NCBI GenBank assembly: GCA_016929095.1
Contig: JAFGJM010000017.1
Coordinates: forward strand, 56,432-120,431
Direction: 5' to 3'
From: Anaerolineales bacterium
Lineage (GTDB): Bacteria > Chloroflexota > Anaerolineae > Anaerolineales > UBA4823
DNA length: 64,000 nt
The notes below the pieces were generated by a model, which was not told the origin of the DNA, did no database searches, and was given only the letters and a program-made list of their open reading frames with translations. Positions 25,778 to 34,906 of the stretch are shown in pieces; position 1 is the stretch's first letter; each line of letters opens with the position of its first letter. The position numbers and the translations under genes were made by a program.

Positions 25778-26872
25778 ATGTATTCTTTTGAACCTTCGGA
25801 AGAACAAAAAATGCTGGTGGATGCGATTAATCGTTACGCCATTACAGATTTGCGAAAGCAAGCTCACCAGGCAGAAGAAGATAACCAATTACCTATCCCT
25901 TTGGTCGAAAAAGGCTGGGAATTGGGATTTCTTCAAGCCTCTATCCCTGAGGCGTTTGGAGGTTTTGGCGAGCGATCGGCTGTTACAGGGGTTCTGGCAG
26001 CCGAGGAATTGGCATATGGTGATCTAGCCGGCGCCATGGCCATTTTACTCCCGGGTTTATTTGCCACTCCTATATTATTAGCGGGAGATGATGCACAGAA
26101 AGAGACGTACTTGCCCCCGATTGTTGAAGCTGAATGGACCCCTTATACTTCTGCGTTAATTGAAGCCCAGTTTGATTTTGATCCAAACAAACTTAACACT
26201 GTGGCTGAAAAGAATGGAAAGGGGTATCTGTTGAAAGGGGAAAAAATCTATGTTCCCTTTGCAGAAGAAGCTCACGCCGTACTGGTTTATGCGCAATATG
26301 GAGGAGACACCCAGGGCTTCATTGTTCCTAAAGATACCGAAGGGGTTGAAATTGTCGAACGACAAAAAGTGATGGGTGTCAACGCCTTGCCATTATATAA
26401 AGTGAAATTCAACGATGTATTGGTGCCAAGGGAGAATCGACTGGGAGGTGAAGCCGGTCATGATTTTGCACCTATTTTGGATGCTTCCCGTCTGGGTTTG
26501 GCAGCTATGGCTGTTGGCTTGTCACGTGCAGCTTTCGAATATGCCCGCGATTATGCCAAGGAGCGGGATGTATTTGGGGTGAAGGTGGCGCAAAAACAAA
26601 CGATTGCCTTCATGATGGCAGAGATGGTGACAGAAATTGAAGCCATCCGATTATTAACCTGGGAGGCTGCCTGGATGGTGGACAACAATAAAGAAGATGC
26701 CAGTAAAGAGGCCTATCTGGCGCTGACTGGCGCCATGGATATGGCTATGATGGTCACAGACCGGGCAGTACAGATATTGGGCGGGCATGGTTACATCCGT
26801 GAGCACCCGGTGGAGTTGTGGATGCGCAATGGACGCGGCATCGCAACTATGTTGGGACTGACGATTGTCTAA
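25778..26872 (+). CDS. Acyl-CoA dehydrogenase-like protein lacking the usual catalytic glutamate
   Basis: This 364-residue flavoprotein has the acyl-CoA dehydrogenase fold: an N-terminal helical domain (FEPSEEQKMLVDAINRYA), a middle beta domain (LLKGEKIYVPFAEEAHAVLV), and a C-terminal helical domain with FGVKVAQKQTIAFMMAEM and QILGGHGYIREHPVELWMR. Most family members end with a YEGT-type motif whose Glu removes the alpha proton. Here the aligned segment reads IATMLGLTIV, with Leu359 at that place, and the protein stops. It may use another base or may be a non-catalytic partner of the next gene. AAGGAG eight bases upstream supports ATG 25778 over an earlier start at 25745. Confidence 0.88.
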   Translation: MYSFEPSEEQKMLVDAINRYAITDLRKQAHQAEEDNQLPIPLVEKGWELGFLQASIPEAFGGFGERSAVTGVLAAEELAYGDLAGAMAILLPGLFATPILLAGDDAQKETYLPPIVEAEWTPYTSALIEAQFDFDPNKLNTVAEKNGKGYLLKGEKIYVPFAEEAHAVLVYAQYGGDTQGFIVPKDTEGVEIVERQKVMGVNALPLYKVKFNDVLVPRENRLGGEAGHDFAPILDASRLGLAAMAVGLSRAAFEYARDYAKERDVFGVKVAQKQTIAFMMAEMVTEIEAIRLLTWEAAWMVDNNKEDASKEAYLALTGAMDMAMMVTDRAVQILGGHGYIREHPVELWMRNGRGIATMLGLTIV

Positions 26873-26898
26873 GCGGATAGGAAAGCGAGGATAATGCG

Positions 26899-28167
26899 AT
26901 GATCGAATTTGAAATGCCTAAACCGATTGCACAACAAAATTATGTGCTTAAAACAGTTGCCGATAATATGATGCGCCCGGTCTCCCGTCATTTTGATGAA
27001 CATGAGCACGAGATTCCCTGGGATTATATAAATTTCATGCATATGGCCATGAGAGCAACCGGAGCTGGTTCGCTGGCGCCGCGTGAACGCCCAAAGGATG
27101 AGAAAAAAGAAGAAAAACCGGACGAAGAGAAAAAGAAACGCCCCCCCATCGCCTATCAGATGCTGGCTTTTATGCTGGAAACACTTTCCTGGGGGGATGT
27201 GGGTATTTATTTGGTGACACCGGGAGGCGGCCTGGGCAGCGCCGCGGTTGAAGCGGCTGGTACACCGGAACAAAAACAAAAATTCCTGGCGCGTTTTGCA
27301 GAAGAAAAACCCACTTTCGCGGCCATGGCGATGACCGAACCTCAAGCTGGTTCGGACACATCCGCTATTCGCGCTACTGCAGTATTGGATAAAGAGACAA
27401 ATGAGTGGATTCTAAATGGTGAAAAAATATTCGTCACCGCCGGGCATAAAGCGTTATTAGAAAGCCAGGGATTTGTGGTGGTTTGGGCAACCATAGATCC
27501 CAAAGCGGGCAGGGCAGGTATGCGCTCTTTTGTGGTGGAAGCTGGCAACCCCGGGGCTACGGTGACCAAACTGGAGCATAAACTTGGCATTCGCGCCAGT
27601 GATACAGCCTCCATTGTAATGCAGGATTGCCGTGTGCCGTTCGACGCCATGTTGGGAAGCCCAGAAATTGTGACAAAATCAACCAAGGGATTCAAAGGGG
27701 CTATGGCAACCTTCGATGCCACTCGTCCGTTGGTGGCTGCTACCGGTATCGGCGTTGCCAGAGCCAGCCTGGAATTACTGATAGAAACCTTAGCTGCCCA
27801 GGGTATTACTATTCGTTATGGTTTACCCCGGCAGAAATTAACGAATATCGAACGTGAAATCATCGATATGGAGGTCATGCTTCGTTCTGCCTGGTTGTTG
27901 ATCCTGAAAGCAGTATGGATGGCAGATAATCGAAAGCATAACCCCATGGAGGCTTCGATGAGTAAAGTGCGCGCCGGCGATGTGGTGACCAAAGTAACCC
28001 AAAAAGCGGTTGAGATCATGGGGCCGTTAGGATATTCCCGAGATTTACTTTTAGAGAAATGGTTCCGGGATGCAAAAATCACAGATATCTATGAAGGCAC
28101 CGGTCAAATTAACCGCTTGATCGTGGCGCGAAACATTTTCGATTATAGCGGGAGTGAGTTGCGGTGA
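26899..28167 (+). CDS. Acyl-CoA dehydrogenase with complete catalytic motif
   Basis: The 422-residue enzyme oxidises acyl-CoA to enoyl-CoA and passes electrons to ETF. It shows AMAMTEPQAGSDTSAIRATA (substrate/FAD contact region), WILNGEKIFVTAGHKA, and near the C-terminus IYEGTGQINRLIVARNIF, which keeps the catalytic Glu. An unusual highly charged Lys/Glu/Pro insert lies at residues 64-81, between the first helices, probably a surface loop. It follows the preceding dehydrogenase by 26 bases, and the pair may form a heteromeric enzyme. A long hairpin follows the stop. Confidence 0.93.
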   Translation: MIEFEMPKPIAQQNYVLKTVADNMMRPVSRHFDEHEHEIPWDYINFMHMAMRATGAGSLAPRERPKDEKKEEKPDEEKKKRPPIAYQMLAFMLETLSWGDVGIYLVTPGGGLGSAAVEAAGTPEQKQKFLARFAEEKPTFAAMAMTEPQAGSDTSAIRATAVLDKETNEWILNGEKIFVTAGHKALLESQGFVVVWATIDPKAGRAGMRSFVVEAGNPGATVTKLEHKLGIRASDTASIVMQDCRVPFDAMLGSPEIVTKSTKGFKGAMATFDATRPLVAATGIGVARASLELLIETLAAQGITIRYGLPRQKLTNIEREIIDMEVMLRSAWLLILKAVWMADNRKHNPMEASMSKVRAGDVVTKVTQKAVEIMGPLGYSRDLLLEKWFRDAKITDIYEGTGQINRLIVARNIFDYSGSELR

Positions 28168-28180
28168 CCCCTCCCATTTA

Positions 28181-28217
28181 CCAGGACGTATAGGTAGGGA
28201 TATCCTATACGTCCTGG
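28181..28217 (+). terminator. 14-base-stem hairpin after the acyl-CoA dehydrogenases
   Basis: CCAGGACGTATAGG (28181-28194) pairs exactly with 28204-28217 across a nine-base loop. Only a weak A/T tract follows directly (a T-run begins about 20 bases later), so partial termination or mRNA 3'-end protection is likely between the upstream and downstream parts of the cluster. Confidence 0.6.
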
Positions 28218-28300
28218 GAAAATTTATATAAGGTTTTTTGAGATTGAATGTAAAATAAGGGAAGTAAAAAACACGTAAAAAACATATAAATGGAGCATTA

Positions 28301-29224
28301 ATGATCATGAAGAAAACCTTCCCATACCTCGTTATCTCTTTAATAACGCTAATGATTATAAACACAGCCTGCACTTCTTTCACGCAGCCCCAAGCCACTT
28401 CCACCGAAATGCCGGATGCCGTATATACCGCGTCCATACAAACCATTGTGGCGGGATTGACGGAATCGGCGCCAACCCTGGCAATCATGGAGGGTGAGGG
28501 GGTGGTTGATAATACCACTATACCCACCGTAGAACTACCTGTCCCCACTGAATTTGTTTTTACGGATACGCCTTTGCCTACTGAAACTCCGACGGTAACC
28601 CTCACGCCAGATTATTCTCCGACGCCTCAACCCACGGATACGATCGAGCCTTCTGCAACTGCCACCGAAACGCCGATTCCTGAATTGGTTTATCAGGACG
28701 ATTTTTCCAGCAAAATTGGATGGACAACCACCGGGGGAACAAATTATGGTTTTGAATTTATTAACAAAGGTTACCAGATATTTGTTAAGGTAAAAGACGT
28801 TCCTATTTGGAGTGTTCGGACGAATACCCATCAAGATGTGCAGGTAGAAGTCGATGTCATGGAGGTTGAGGATAGCAAGGGCGGGTATTTTGGATTGGTT
28901 TGCCGCCATTCTGGCGGCGCAGAATTCTATGCCCTGGTCATTGGCAGCGACGGCTTTTATGGAATTGGTAAGAAAGGCAGCGGTGTATTTAAATTCCTTA
29001 AACAAGGTGCTGTACCTCCCGAAGCAAACCTGAGTGTTGACGAACCCAATCGCGTACGGGCGGATTGCATGGGCGATACGCTTTCGCTCTATGTAAATGG
29101 CATAAAAGTGGGCGAAGTGCAGGATAGCGATTATATAAAAGGTGATGTAGGAATGGTGGTGGGATCGCGCAGTAAAGGAACTGTAACTGCGTTATTTGAT
29201 AGCTTTGCTGTTTTTTCACCGTAA
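28301..29224 (+). CDS. Secreted lipoprotein with Thr/Pro-rich linker and jelly-roll-like C-terminal domain
   Basis: The 307-residue protein starts with a lipoprotein signal (ending NTACTS). A low-complexity Thr/Pro/Glu linker follows to about residue 125 (TPTVTLTPDYSPTPQPTDT), then a C-terminal domain of about 180 residues. That part (DDFSSKIGWTTTGG, VEVDVMEVEDSKGGYFGLVC, LSLYVNGIKVGEV) resembles the concanavalin-like domains common in Anaerolineae lipoproteins, which may bind glycans or be structural. It sits between the acyl-CoA dehydrogenases and the FadN-like gene but has no obvious role in fatty-acid breakdown; uptake at the surface is a guess. GGAG five bases before 28301 supports the start. 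Confidence 0.75.
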   Translation: MIMKKTFPYLVISLITLMIINTACTSFTQPQATSTEMPDAVYTASIQTIVAGLTESAPTLAIMEGEGVVDNTTIPTVELPVPTEFVFTDTPLPTETPTVTLTPDYSPTPQPTDTIEPSATATETPIPELVYQDDFSSKIGWTTTGGTNYGFEFINKGYQIFVKVKDVPIWSVRTNTHQDVQVEVDVMEVEDSKGGYFGLVCRHSGGAEFYALVIGSDGFYGIGKKGSGVFKFLKQGAVPPEANLSVDEPNRVRADCMGDTLSLYVNGIKVGEVQDSDYIKGDVGMVVGSRSKGTVTALFDSFAVFSP

Positions 29225-29259
29225 GATCAGCATGTTTTCATGGTGAAGGAGGCGACAAT

Positions 29260-31683
29260 ATGAGCTACAAAATACATAAAGCCGTGGTTCTTGGGGCAGG
29301 AACCATGGGTGCGGCGATAGCTGCACATCTGGCAAATGCGGGAATCCCCGTTACCTTGCTGGATATTGTCCCGAATACATTAACGCCCGACGAAGAAGCG
29401 AAAGGGTTAACCTTGAATGATACTCAGGTGAGGAACCGTATCGTTCAACAAGGATATGACCGGGCGGTTAAAGCAAAACCGGCGAATTTCTATAGCGCAG
29501 AGCATACGTCCTTATTGAAACTTGGCAACCTGGAAGATGATCTTGAAACAGTCTCCGAGGCTGACTGGGTCATCGAAGCGGTTATCGAGAATCTCAAGAT
29601 CAAACAATCGCTGATGAAGAAAGTGGATACATTACGGTCGGAGACTACTATTATAAGCACGAATACTTCCGGAATCCCGGTGGCATCGATCGCGAAGGGT
29701 TTATCTGACGGTTTTTGTCAGCATTTTCTTGGCACACACTTTTTCAATCCGCCGCGTTACTTAAAACTTCTGGAAGTAATACCCACCGGTCAAACGTTGC
29801 CGGAAGTGGTGGAATTTATCAGCCATTTTTGTGAATTCCGATTAGGCAAAGGGGTTGTGCAGGCAAAGGACTCACCCAATTTCATTGCCAACCGATTGGC
29901 ATTTGGGTCGGGAGCCTTTGCCTTGGATTACATCCTGGAAAACGAATATTCGATAGAAGAAGTGGACTCCATTACCGGTCCGGTGATCGGAAACCCAAAA
30001 ACCGCGACATTTCGATTGATCGACCTGGTAGGGATCGATGTATGGGAACATGTAGGCAAAAACCTGGCGCCTGCTATCCCCCACGACGAACATGCATTGC
30101 GCTATTTGAATTCTGAGCGGGTAAATAATATGATCCATGCCATGGTGGAGCGAGGCTGGTTGGGCAATAAAACGAAACAGGGTTTTTATAAAGAAGTGAG
30201 AAAAGAAGAAGGCGGAAAAGAATTTTGGGCGCTTAATTTAAAAACCCTGGATTATGAAGCGCCCAAAAAGGCGCGCTTCGATTCGATTGGCAAAGTAAAG
30301 GATATCGAAAAATTGGGGGAGCGCCTGACGAAGCTTATCGCCGCGGATGACCGCGCGGCGCAATTAGTTAGGGCATTCACTTATCAAAGCCTGGCGTATG
30401 CTTCCCAGTGTATTCCTGAGATTGCGGATACACCAAAACCGATCGATGATGCAATGCGCTGGGGTTTCAACCGAGAAGCCGGTCCTTTCGAAATCTGGGA
30501 TATGTTAGGCGTCCCCGAGACGGTTACAACGATGAAAGAAGCCGGTTTTTCTCCGGCAGCCTGGGTGGAAGAGATGCTGGTGAAAGGGATTCCGGCGTTC
30601 TACCAGTACCAGGCGGAGAGTAAAGTAGGTGTGTATAACCCTCAAAAAGGCGGTTATGACCCCATCTCCCGTTCCCCGATGCATATTAACCTTAATGAAG
30701 AAAAAGTGGCTGGTAAGATAATCACACAAAACCCGGGTGCAACCCTGGTTGATCTGGGCGATGGTGTGGCATGCGTGGAATTTCATACTAAGATGAATGT
30801 TTTAGATGAGGATATATTCAACATCATGCTGGAGGGTATGGACCGCGCCGAGAAGGAATATGAGGGGCTGGTAATCGGAAATGATGCTGAAAACTTTAGC
30901 GCCGGGGCGAATCTATTCATGGTGGTGATGGCTGCACAGAACGGCATGTGGGATATGCTCAGCGATGTGGTGAAGAAGATGCAGGACATGAACATGCGCA
31001 TGCGTTATTTCCCCAAACCGATCGTAGTTGCCCCAGCCGGGTTGGCTCTGGGCGGCGGAGCGGAGATCATGATGTATGGCAGCCGGATTGTGGCAGCAGC
31101 CGAACTTTATGCCGGGTTGGTTGAGATAGGCGCAGGGGTGATCCCTGCGGGTGGAGGAACCAAGGAAATGGTACGCCGTATTCTCAACCCGGGAATGCGT
31201 ACCGCCGGTGTAGAGCCTCTACCCTTCCTGCAGCGCATATTCGAGCAGATCGGCATGGCTAAGGTGGCGACCAGCGCTGAAGAGGCGCGTGGTTTGGGCA
31301 TTTTATCTCCGGCGGATCGGGTTGTGTTGAACCGTAGCCACTTATTGGCAGAGGCTAAACGAGAAGTATTACATATGGCAGCTTGTGGATACAAACCACC
31401 CTTGCCAGAAAAAATTTACGCTGCGGGTCGAGATGGTTTAGCCGCCATGAAAGTCGGGGTATATATGATGAAAGAGGGAGGCTATGTCACTGAATACGAA
31501 AATCATATTGCCGGAAAACTGGCCTATGTCATGACCGGTGGCGAATTGAGCAAGCCACAGTGGGTGCCCGAGCAATATATACTCGACCTGGAGCGAGAGG
31601 CATTTTTATCGTTGTGCGGTGAACAAAAAACGCAACAGCGCATGTGGAATATTTTGCAAACAGGAAAGCCGCTCAGGAATTAA
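29260..31683 (+). CDS. fadN: Bifunctional 3-hydroxyacyl-CoA dehydrogenase / enoyl-CoA hydratase (FadN-like)
   Basis: The 807-residue enzyme combines two beta-oxidation steps. The N-terminal half is a 3-hydroxyacyl-CoA dehydrogenase: Rossmann motif VVLGAGTMGAAIAAHLANAG at residues 9-28, then HFFNPPRYLKLLEVIPT. The C-terminal half, from about residue 490, is an enoyl-CoA hydratase/crotonase domain (NDAENFSAGANLFMVVMAA, LALGGGAEIMMYGSRIVAAA). The dehydrogenase-first order is the FadN type known in Bacillus, opposite to proteobacterial FadB. AAGGAGG before ATG 29260 supports the start. The thiolase follows after 40 bases, matching the fadN-fadA pairing elsewhere. Confidence 0.93.
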   Translation: MSYKIHKAVVLGAGTMGAAIAAHLANAGIPVTLLDIVPNTLTPDEEAKGLTLNDTQVRNRIVQQGYDRAVKAKPANFYSAEHTSLLKLGNLEDDLETVSEADWVIEAVIENLKIKQSLMKKVDTLRSETTIISTNTSGIPVASIAKGLSDGFCQHFLGTHFFNPPRYLKLLEVIPTGQTLPEVVEFISHFCEFRLGKGVVQAKDSPNFIANRLAFGSGAFALDYILENEYSIEEVDSITGPVIGNPKTATFRLIDLVGIDVWEHVGKNLAPAIPHDEHALRYLNSERVNNMIHAMVERGWLGNKTKQGFYKEVRKEEGGKEFWALNLKTLDYEAPKKARFDSIGKVKDIEKLGERLTKLIAADDRAAQLVRAFTYQSLAYASQCIPEIADTPKPIDDAMRWGFNREAGPFEIWDMLGVPETVTTMKEAGFSPAAWVEEMLVKGIPAFYQYQAESKVGVYNPQKGGYDPISRSPMHINLNEEKVAGKIITQNPGATLVDLGDGVACVEFHTKMNVLDEDIFNIMLEGMDRAEKEYEGLVIGNDAENFSAGANLFMVVMAAQNGMWDMLSDVVKKMQDMNMRMRYFPKPIVVAPAGLALGGGAEIMMYGSRIVAAAELYAGLVEIGAGVIPAGGGTKEMVRRILNPGMRTAGVEPLPFLQRIFEQIGMAKVATSAEEARGLGILSPADRVVLNRSHLLAEAKREVLHMAACGYKPPLPEKIYAAGRDGLAAMKVGVYMMKEGGYVTEYENHIAGKLAYVMTGGELSKPQWVPEQYILDLEREAFLSLCGEQKTQQRMWNILQTGKPLRN

Positions 31684-31723
31684 TCCTGAACGATAGGTGA
31701 AATTTCCGGAAGGAGATACAAGT

Positions 31724-32920
31724 ATGGAAAACTCAGATCCTTCACGCCAACCAGTTATCGTAGCGGCAGTACGAACAGCAGTGGGGAAAGCAAAAAGAGG
31801 TAGCCTGACTACTACCAGACCGGACGATATGGCTGCTACAGTGATTATGGAATTGTTGAAACGAACGCCGGCGCTTTCTCCGGCAGAAGTGGATGATGTC
31901 ATTTTAGGGTGTGCTTTCCCGGAGGGGGAACAAGGGATGAATATGGCGCGCCTGGTTAGTTTAAGAGCTGGGTTGCCGGATTCAGTGCCTGCTGAGACGA
32001 TCAACCGCTTTTGTTCTTCGGGGCTGCAAAGCATTGTTCATGGCGCGTATGCTATTATGGCGGGGCAAGCCAGTGTGGTAATCGCCGGGGGTACCGAATC
32101 GATGAGTATGGTGCCCATGACGGGGATAAAATTTTCCCCAATGCCTTATCTGGCAGAAAATTACCCGCAATATTACACGGCTATGGGATTAACGGCTGAA
32201 AATGTGGCGGCTAAGTACAATATCAGCCGCCAAGACCAGGACGCATTTGCGTTACGCAGCAATCAATTAGCCTCACATGCCGTTAACACAGGATTATTCG
32301 ATGAGCAGATTATTCCCCTGGAGGTAGAAATCGTCGAACCCGCTTCGGATGGAAAACCGGTCACCCGTAAGTACCTTTTTAGACGGGATGAAGGACCCCG
32401 CGCGGATACCAGCCTGGAGGCTTTAGCGAAATTAAAACCGGCTTTCAAAGAGGGTGGTACGGTGACGGCAGGCAATTCTTCTCAGATGTCTGATGGCGCT
32501 GCAGCAGTGATTGTCATGTCGGCAGAAAAAGCGGAGTTATTGGGCATTCAGCCTATGGCGCGCTTAGTAGCGTATGCTGTGGGCGGTGTTCCGCCAGATA
32601 TTATGGGCATCGGTCCGATGGTTGCCATTCCAAAGGTATTGAAATTGACCGGTATGGGATACGAAGATATCGATCTCATCGAGTTGAACGAGGCTTTCGC
32701 TTCACAAAGTTTGGCGGTGGCGAGGCAATTAGATTTGAATATGGATATTGTAAATGTGAACGGTGGGGCGATTGCTCTGGGACATCCTTTGGGGTGCACC
32801 GGAGCAAAATTGACTACCCAGATGTTGTATGAGATGAAACGGCGCAATGCTCACTTTGGGATGGTTGCCATGTGCATCGGCGGGGGCATGGGCGCTGCGG
32901 GTATCTTTGAAAATCTGTAG
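31724..32920 (+). CDS. fadA: Acetyl-CoA acyltransferase (3-ketoacyl-CoA thiolase)
   Basis: Thiolase cleaves 3-ketoacyl-CoA with CoA to give acetyl-CoA and a shortened acyl-CoA. The 398-residue protein has the nucleophile Cys in [11 protein letters not shown], the catalytic His in [16 protein letters not shown] and the second Cys in [18 protein letters not shown] with eight bases spacing fixes ATG 31724; an upstream in-frame start at 31697 would add nine non-conserved residues. The gene follows the FadN-like enzyme with a 40-base gap and completes the beta-oxidation cycle of this cluster. Confidence 0.94.
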   Translation: MENSDPSRQPVIVAAVRTAVGKAKRGSLTTTRPDDMAATVIMELLKRTPALSPAEVDDVILGCAFPEGEQGMNMARLVSLRAGLPDSVPAETINRFCSSGLQSIVHGAYAIMAGQASVVIAGGTESMSMVPMTGIKFSPMPYLAENYPQYYTAMGLTAENVAAKYNISRQDQDAFALRSNQLASHAVNTGLFDEQIIPLEVEIVEPASDGKPVTRKYLFRRDEGPRADTSLEALAKLKPAFKEGGTVTAGNSSQMSDGAAAVIVMSAEKAELLGIQPMARLVAYAVGGVPPDIMGIGPMVAIPKVLKLTGMGYEDIDLIELNEAFASQSLAVARQLDLNMDIVNVNGGAIALGHPLGCTGAKLTTQMLYEMKRRNAHFGMVAMCIGGGMGAAGIFENL

Positions 32921-33000
32921 AGAAGGTATCAGGTTATAAGGTAATCAGGTTATTAGGAAAATTGAGAATTTGGGAGATATTATCGAGAAACGATAAGCGA

Positions 33001-33050
33001 GATTTGAGAATACAAAACTGATAGCTAAAAGCTGATGGCTGACAGCTTTC
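33001..33050. repeat. AGCTGAT-rich low-complexity repeat
   Basis: The stretch contains AAACTGATAGCTAAAAGC and CTGATGGCTGACAGCTT. A closely related string lies at 53007-53040. Both are intergenic. Confidence 0.45.
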
Positions 33051-33084
33051 TGTGTATAACTCATACGTTATTAGGAGACTTAAA

Positions 33085-33417
33085 ATGGCTGAATATACGG
33101 TAGAGCAATTGATCAATAATCACCCCAAGGCTTTCAGGCCTGAAAAAGCGGTGGGTGTTAATGCGGTTATTCAATATATATTGACTGGCGAAGAAGGCGG
33201 CGATTGGATCGTTACCCTTAAAGATGGTGTATGCACAGTGGCGCCGGGGAAAGCAGAAGCCCCTAAAATGACCCTTACCGCTGATGCCAACGATTTCCGT
33301 GATGTCTTGTTGGGGAAAGCCAACGGGATGAAGTATTTTATGGAAGGGAAACTTAAACTGGCTGGTGACTTGAATCTGGCGATGAAGTTGACTGAATTCT
33401 TTAAGATGGGTGGATGA
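33085..33417 (+). CDS. SCP2 sterol-carrier-type lipid-binding protein
   Basis: This 110-residue single-domain protein matches the SCP2 family: hydrophobic alpha/beta fold with WIVTLKDGVCTVAPGKAE and the family-typical MTLTADANDFRDVLLGKANG, then FMEGKLKLAGDLNLAMKL. Such proteins hold fatty acids or acyl-CoA in the cytoplasm and are often found with beta-oxidation genes. An AGGAG a few bases before ATG 33085 fixes the start (the frame is open further upstream to 33052). It is the last gene of the cluster and is followed by palindromic repeats. Confidence 0.9.
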   Translation: MAEYTVEQLINNHPKAFRPEKAVGVNAVIQYILTGEEGGDWIVTLKDGVCTVAPGKAEAPKMTLTADANDFRDVLLGKANGMKYFMEGKLKLAGDLNLAMKLTEFFKMGG

Positions 33418-33435
33418 AAATTTACCCCCCTTTTT

Positions 33436-33464
33436 CCCCCCATTTCTGGTTTTGAAATGGGGGG
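33436..33464. repeat. Palindromic repeat copy (CCCCCCATTTC/GAAATGGGGGG)
   Basis: Eleven-base perfect arms at 33436-33446 and 33454-33464 with a seven-base loop, same family as 37044-37078. It lies just after the SCP2 stop and may limit transcription or protect the 3' end. Confidence 0.75.
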
Positions 33465-33519
33465 AGTAAAAAAAAGCGCATTTCAACATCAGAATTGGGG
33501 GAGGAAATTCAACCTCTTT

Positions 33520-33545
33520 CCCATTTTCACTCTATGAAAAATGGG
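33520..33545. repeat. Second palindromic repeat copy (CCCATTTT/AAAATGGG)
   Basis: CCCATTTT (33520-33527) pairs with AAAATGGG (33538-33545). The AATTGGGGGAGG string at 33493-33504 shows that this 120-base stretch is a composite of two or more copies. Confidence 0.65.
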
Positions 33546-33666
33546 GAGGCGGTGACTAGATATATCGAACCTGGAAAAGAATTAAAATAAGTAAAATTAT
33601 GAATTGATAAACCAAAAATAATCAAACCGAAGTATGCTTCGATGGGTATAAGTATTAAGCAATATT

Positions 33667-34353
33667 ATGAAAGCCACCTCGATCTTACGTTTATTGAAAT
33701 ATTTATCATTGTTTGCCTTGATTTTATGCTCTTGCACCGGTAAACAACTCCCATTAAAAGTCAATTCAACAAAAACACCTACTCCGGCATCTGAGTTCGA
33801 AGACCGCAGCTGGCTTATAGATCTGCCATGCCGAGCCCCATGCTGGTATGATTTAACGCCTGGCACCACCGATATGTCAACAGCTAAAAAATTAGTGAAC
33901 CAAATTCCCTTCATTGATTCCAAAAAAATTTTAGTAAAAGGGAATTCCTTATTTATTTACTGCAAACAACCCGAAAATGAATTATGTACCAATTTATATT
34001 TTAAAAATGACCAACTTACAAAAATTTGGATGAATATAAAGTTCCCGGTTAGCCTGGCTGAGACGGTAGATAATATCGGTCCCCCTAATTATTTGTCATA
34101 TAGACCAATTACTCCCAATGCGACGCCTCCCGATGATTGCTATTTAGAGTTATTTTGGGTTACTCGCCAAATGACCCTAAGATATTACGATTATCACAGC
34201 AACGATCTGTGCCAGGAGATAAAAAACGCGGGGAATAAACCTTCCCCTGATTTAACTGTGCACGAAGTCTGGTATATGCTGCCTGATTATTTTATCGATT
34301 TGACCGTTGATGATGGATATTTTCAATGGGTCGGTTTTGTTGGCGACGAATAA
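33667..34353 (+). CDS. Hypothetical lipoprotein
   Basis: The 228-residue protein starts with a signal peptide ending in a Cys (LILCSCTGK), followed by a short Thr/Pro linker and a domain with a conserved-looking LPCRAPCWYDLTPGTTDMST, including a Cys pair that could form a disulfide. The rest is mixed beta/alpha with several Tyr and Asp. No enzymatic motif is recognised. Similar small lipoproteins are, to my knowledge, frequent in Anaerolineae genomes, where their function is unknown. It stands alone between repeat-rich intergenic regions. Confidence 0.75.
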   Translation: MKATSILRLLKYLSLFALILCSCTGKQLPLKVNSTKTPTPASEFEDRSWLIDLPCRAPCWYDLTPGTTDMSTAKKLVNQIPFIDSKKILVKGNSLFIYCKQPENELCTNLYFKNDQLTKIWMNIKFPVSLAETVDNIGPPNYLSYRPITPNATPPDDCYLELFWVTRQMTLRYYDYHSNDLCQEIKNAGNKPSPDLTVHEVWYMLPDYFIDLTVDDGYFQWVGFVGDE

Positions 34354-34480
34354 TTTTAGATTGAGTATCGCTGTGTAAAATCACATCAAACTCTATCGCG
34401 CAAAAGTGGCATTAAATCAGGCGTCAAAAATCGTGTAAAAAATTTTCCCCTCGTGGTCAGTCAATGAAATGAATATGAAT

Positions 34481-34510
34481 ATGTCGTAACGACTTCAGTC
34501 GTTACGACAT
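34481..34510. repeat. Inverted repeat with GTCGTAACGACT arms
   Basis: ATGTCGTAACGACT (34481-34494) and its exact reverse complement (34497-34510) form 14-base arms two bases apart. The core CGACTTCAGTCG is shared with the repeat at 34805-34866. Confidence 0.75.
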
Positions 34511-34804
34511 ATGTTCTTTCTACGACGATAAAGTATTGGATGAAACTTGGGTATTAAATATTGCATCATAAATATATACTATTCACCCGACAGTTAATGG
34601 AAAATGTCAGGTGGTTAGAATTTAAATAAAACCAGTTGGCTAAAATTTTGTATATATAAAAACACTTATCTTAGGAATTCGTTGAGATGATAAGGAAAAA
34701 ACCATTTTTGGTTGAAAACCGAAATTTCTGTTAAAATGAATGCCTGAGTAATAAATATTTACAAACAACGTTTTAATGGTAGTAACCTGGTATAAAAATA
34801 TTCA

Positions 34805-34866
34805 TTTGTAGTAATGACTTCAGTCGTTGGTTTTGGGGAAATGACGACTAAAGTCGTTACTACAAA
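34805..34866. repeat. Longer inverted repeat of the CGACTTCAGTCG family
   Basis: The left arm at 34805-34827 and the right arm at 34844-34866 (23 bases each) are complementary with two differences that still allow G-U pairs, around a 16-base loop. Both arms carry the GTAGTAA.GACTT.AGTCGT pattern. It lies about 40 bases before the next start codon and could affect its expression. Confidence 0.75.
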
Positions 34867-34906
34867 TTCATTTTTAAAATTTGACAAACCAATTAGGAGA
34901 AAATAC

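Larger units (their letters stand above)
34354..34906. other. Repeat-bearing intergenic region
   Basis: This 553-base stretch has no supported gene. It contains two inverted repeats of one family (34481-34510 and 34805-34866) in otherwise AT-rich sequence. Strings such as TTGACA at 34881-34886 are too close to the next start codon to be a promoter for it. Confidence 0.6.

Noticed and set aside
26869..27345. 158-codon minus-strand frame opposite the second acyl-CoA dehydrogenase
   Set aside because: It is antisense to a well-supported gene and has only low-complexity aromatic content.
34814..34906. Upstream start of the beta-helix gene
   Set aside because: It begins inside an inverted repeat, would precede the signal peptide with 31 non-signal residues, and has no ribosome binding site, whereas ATG 34907 has AGGAGA.
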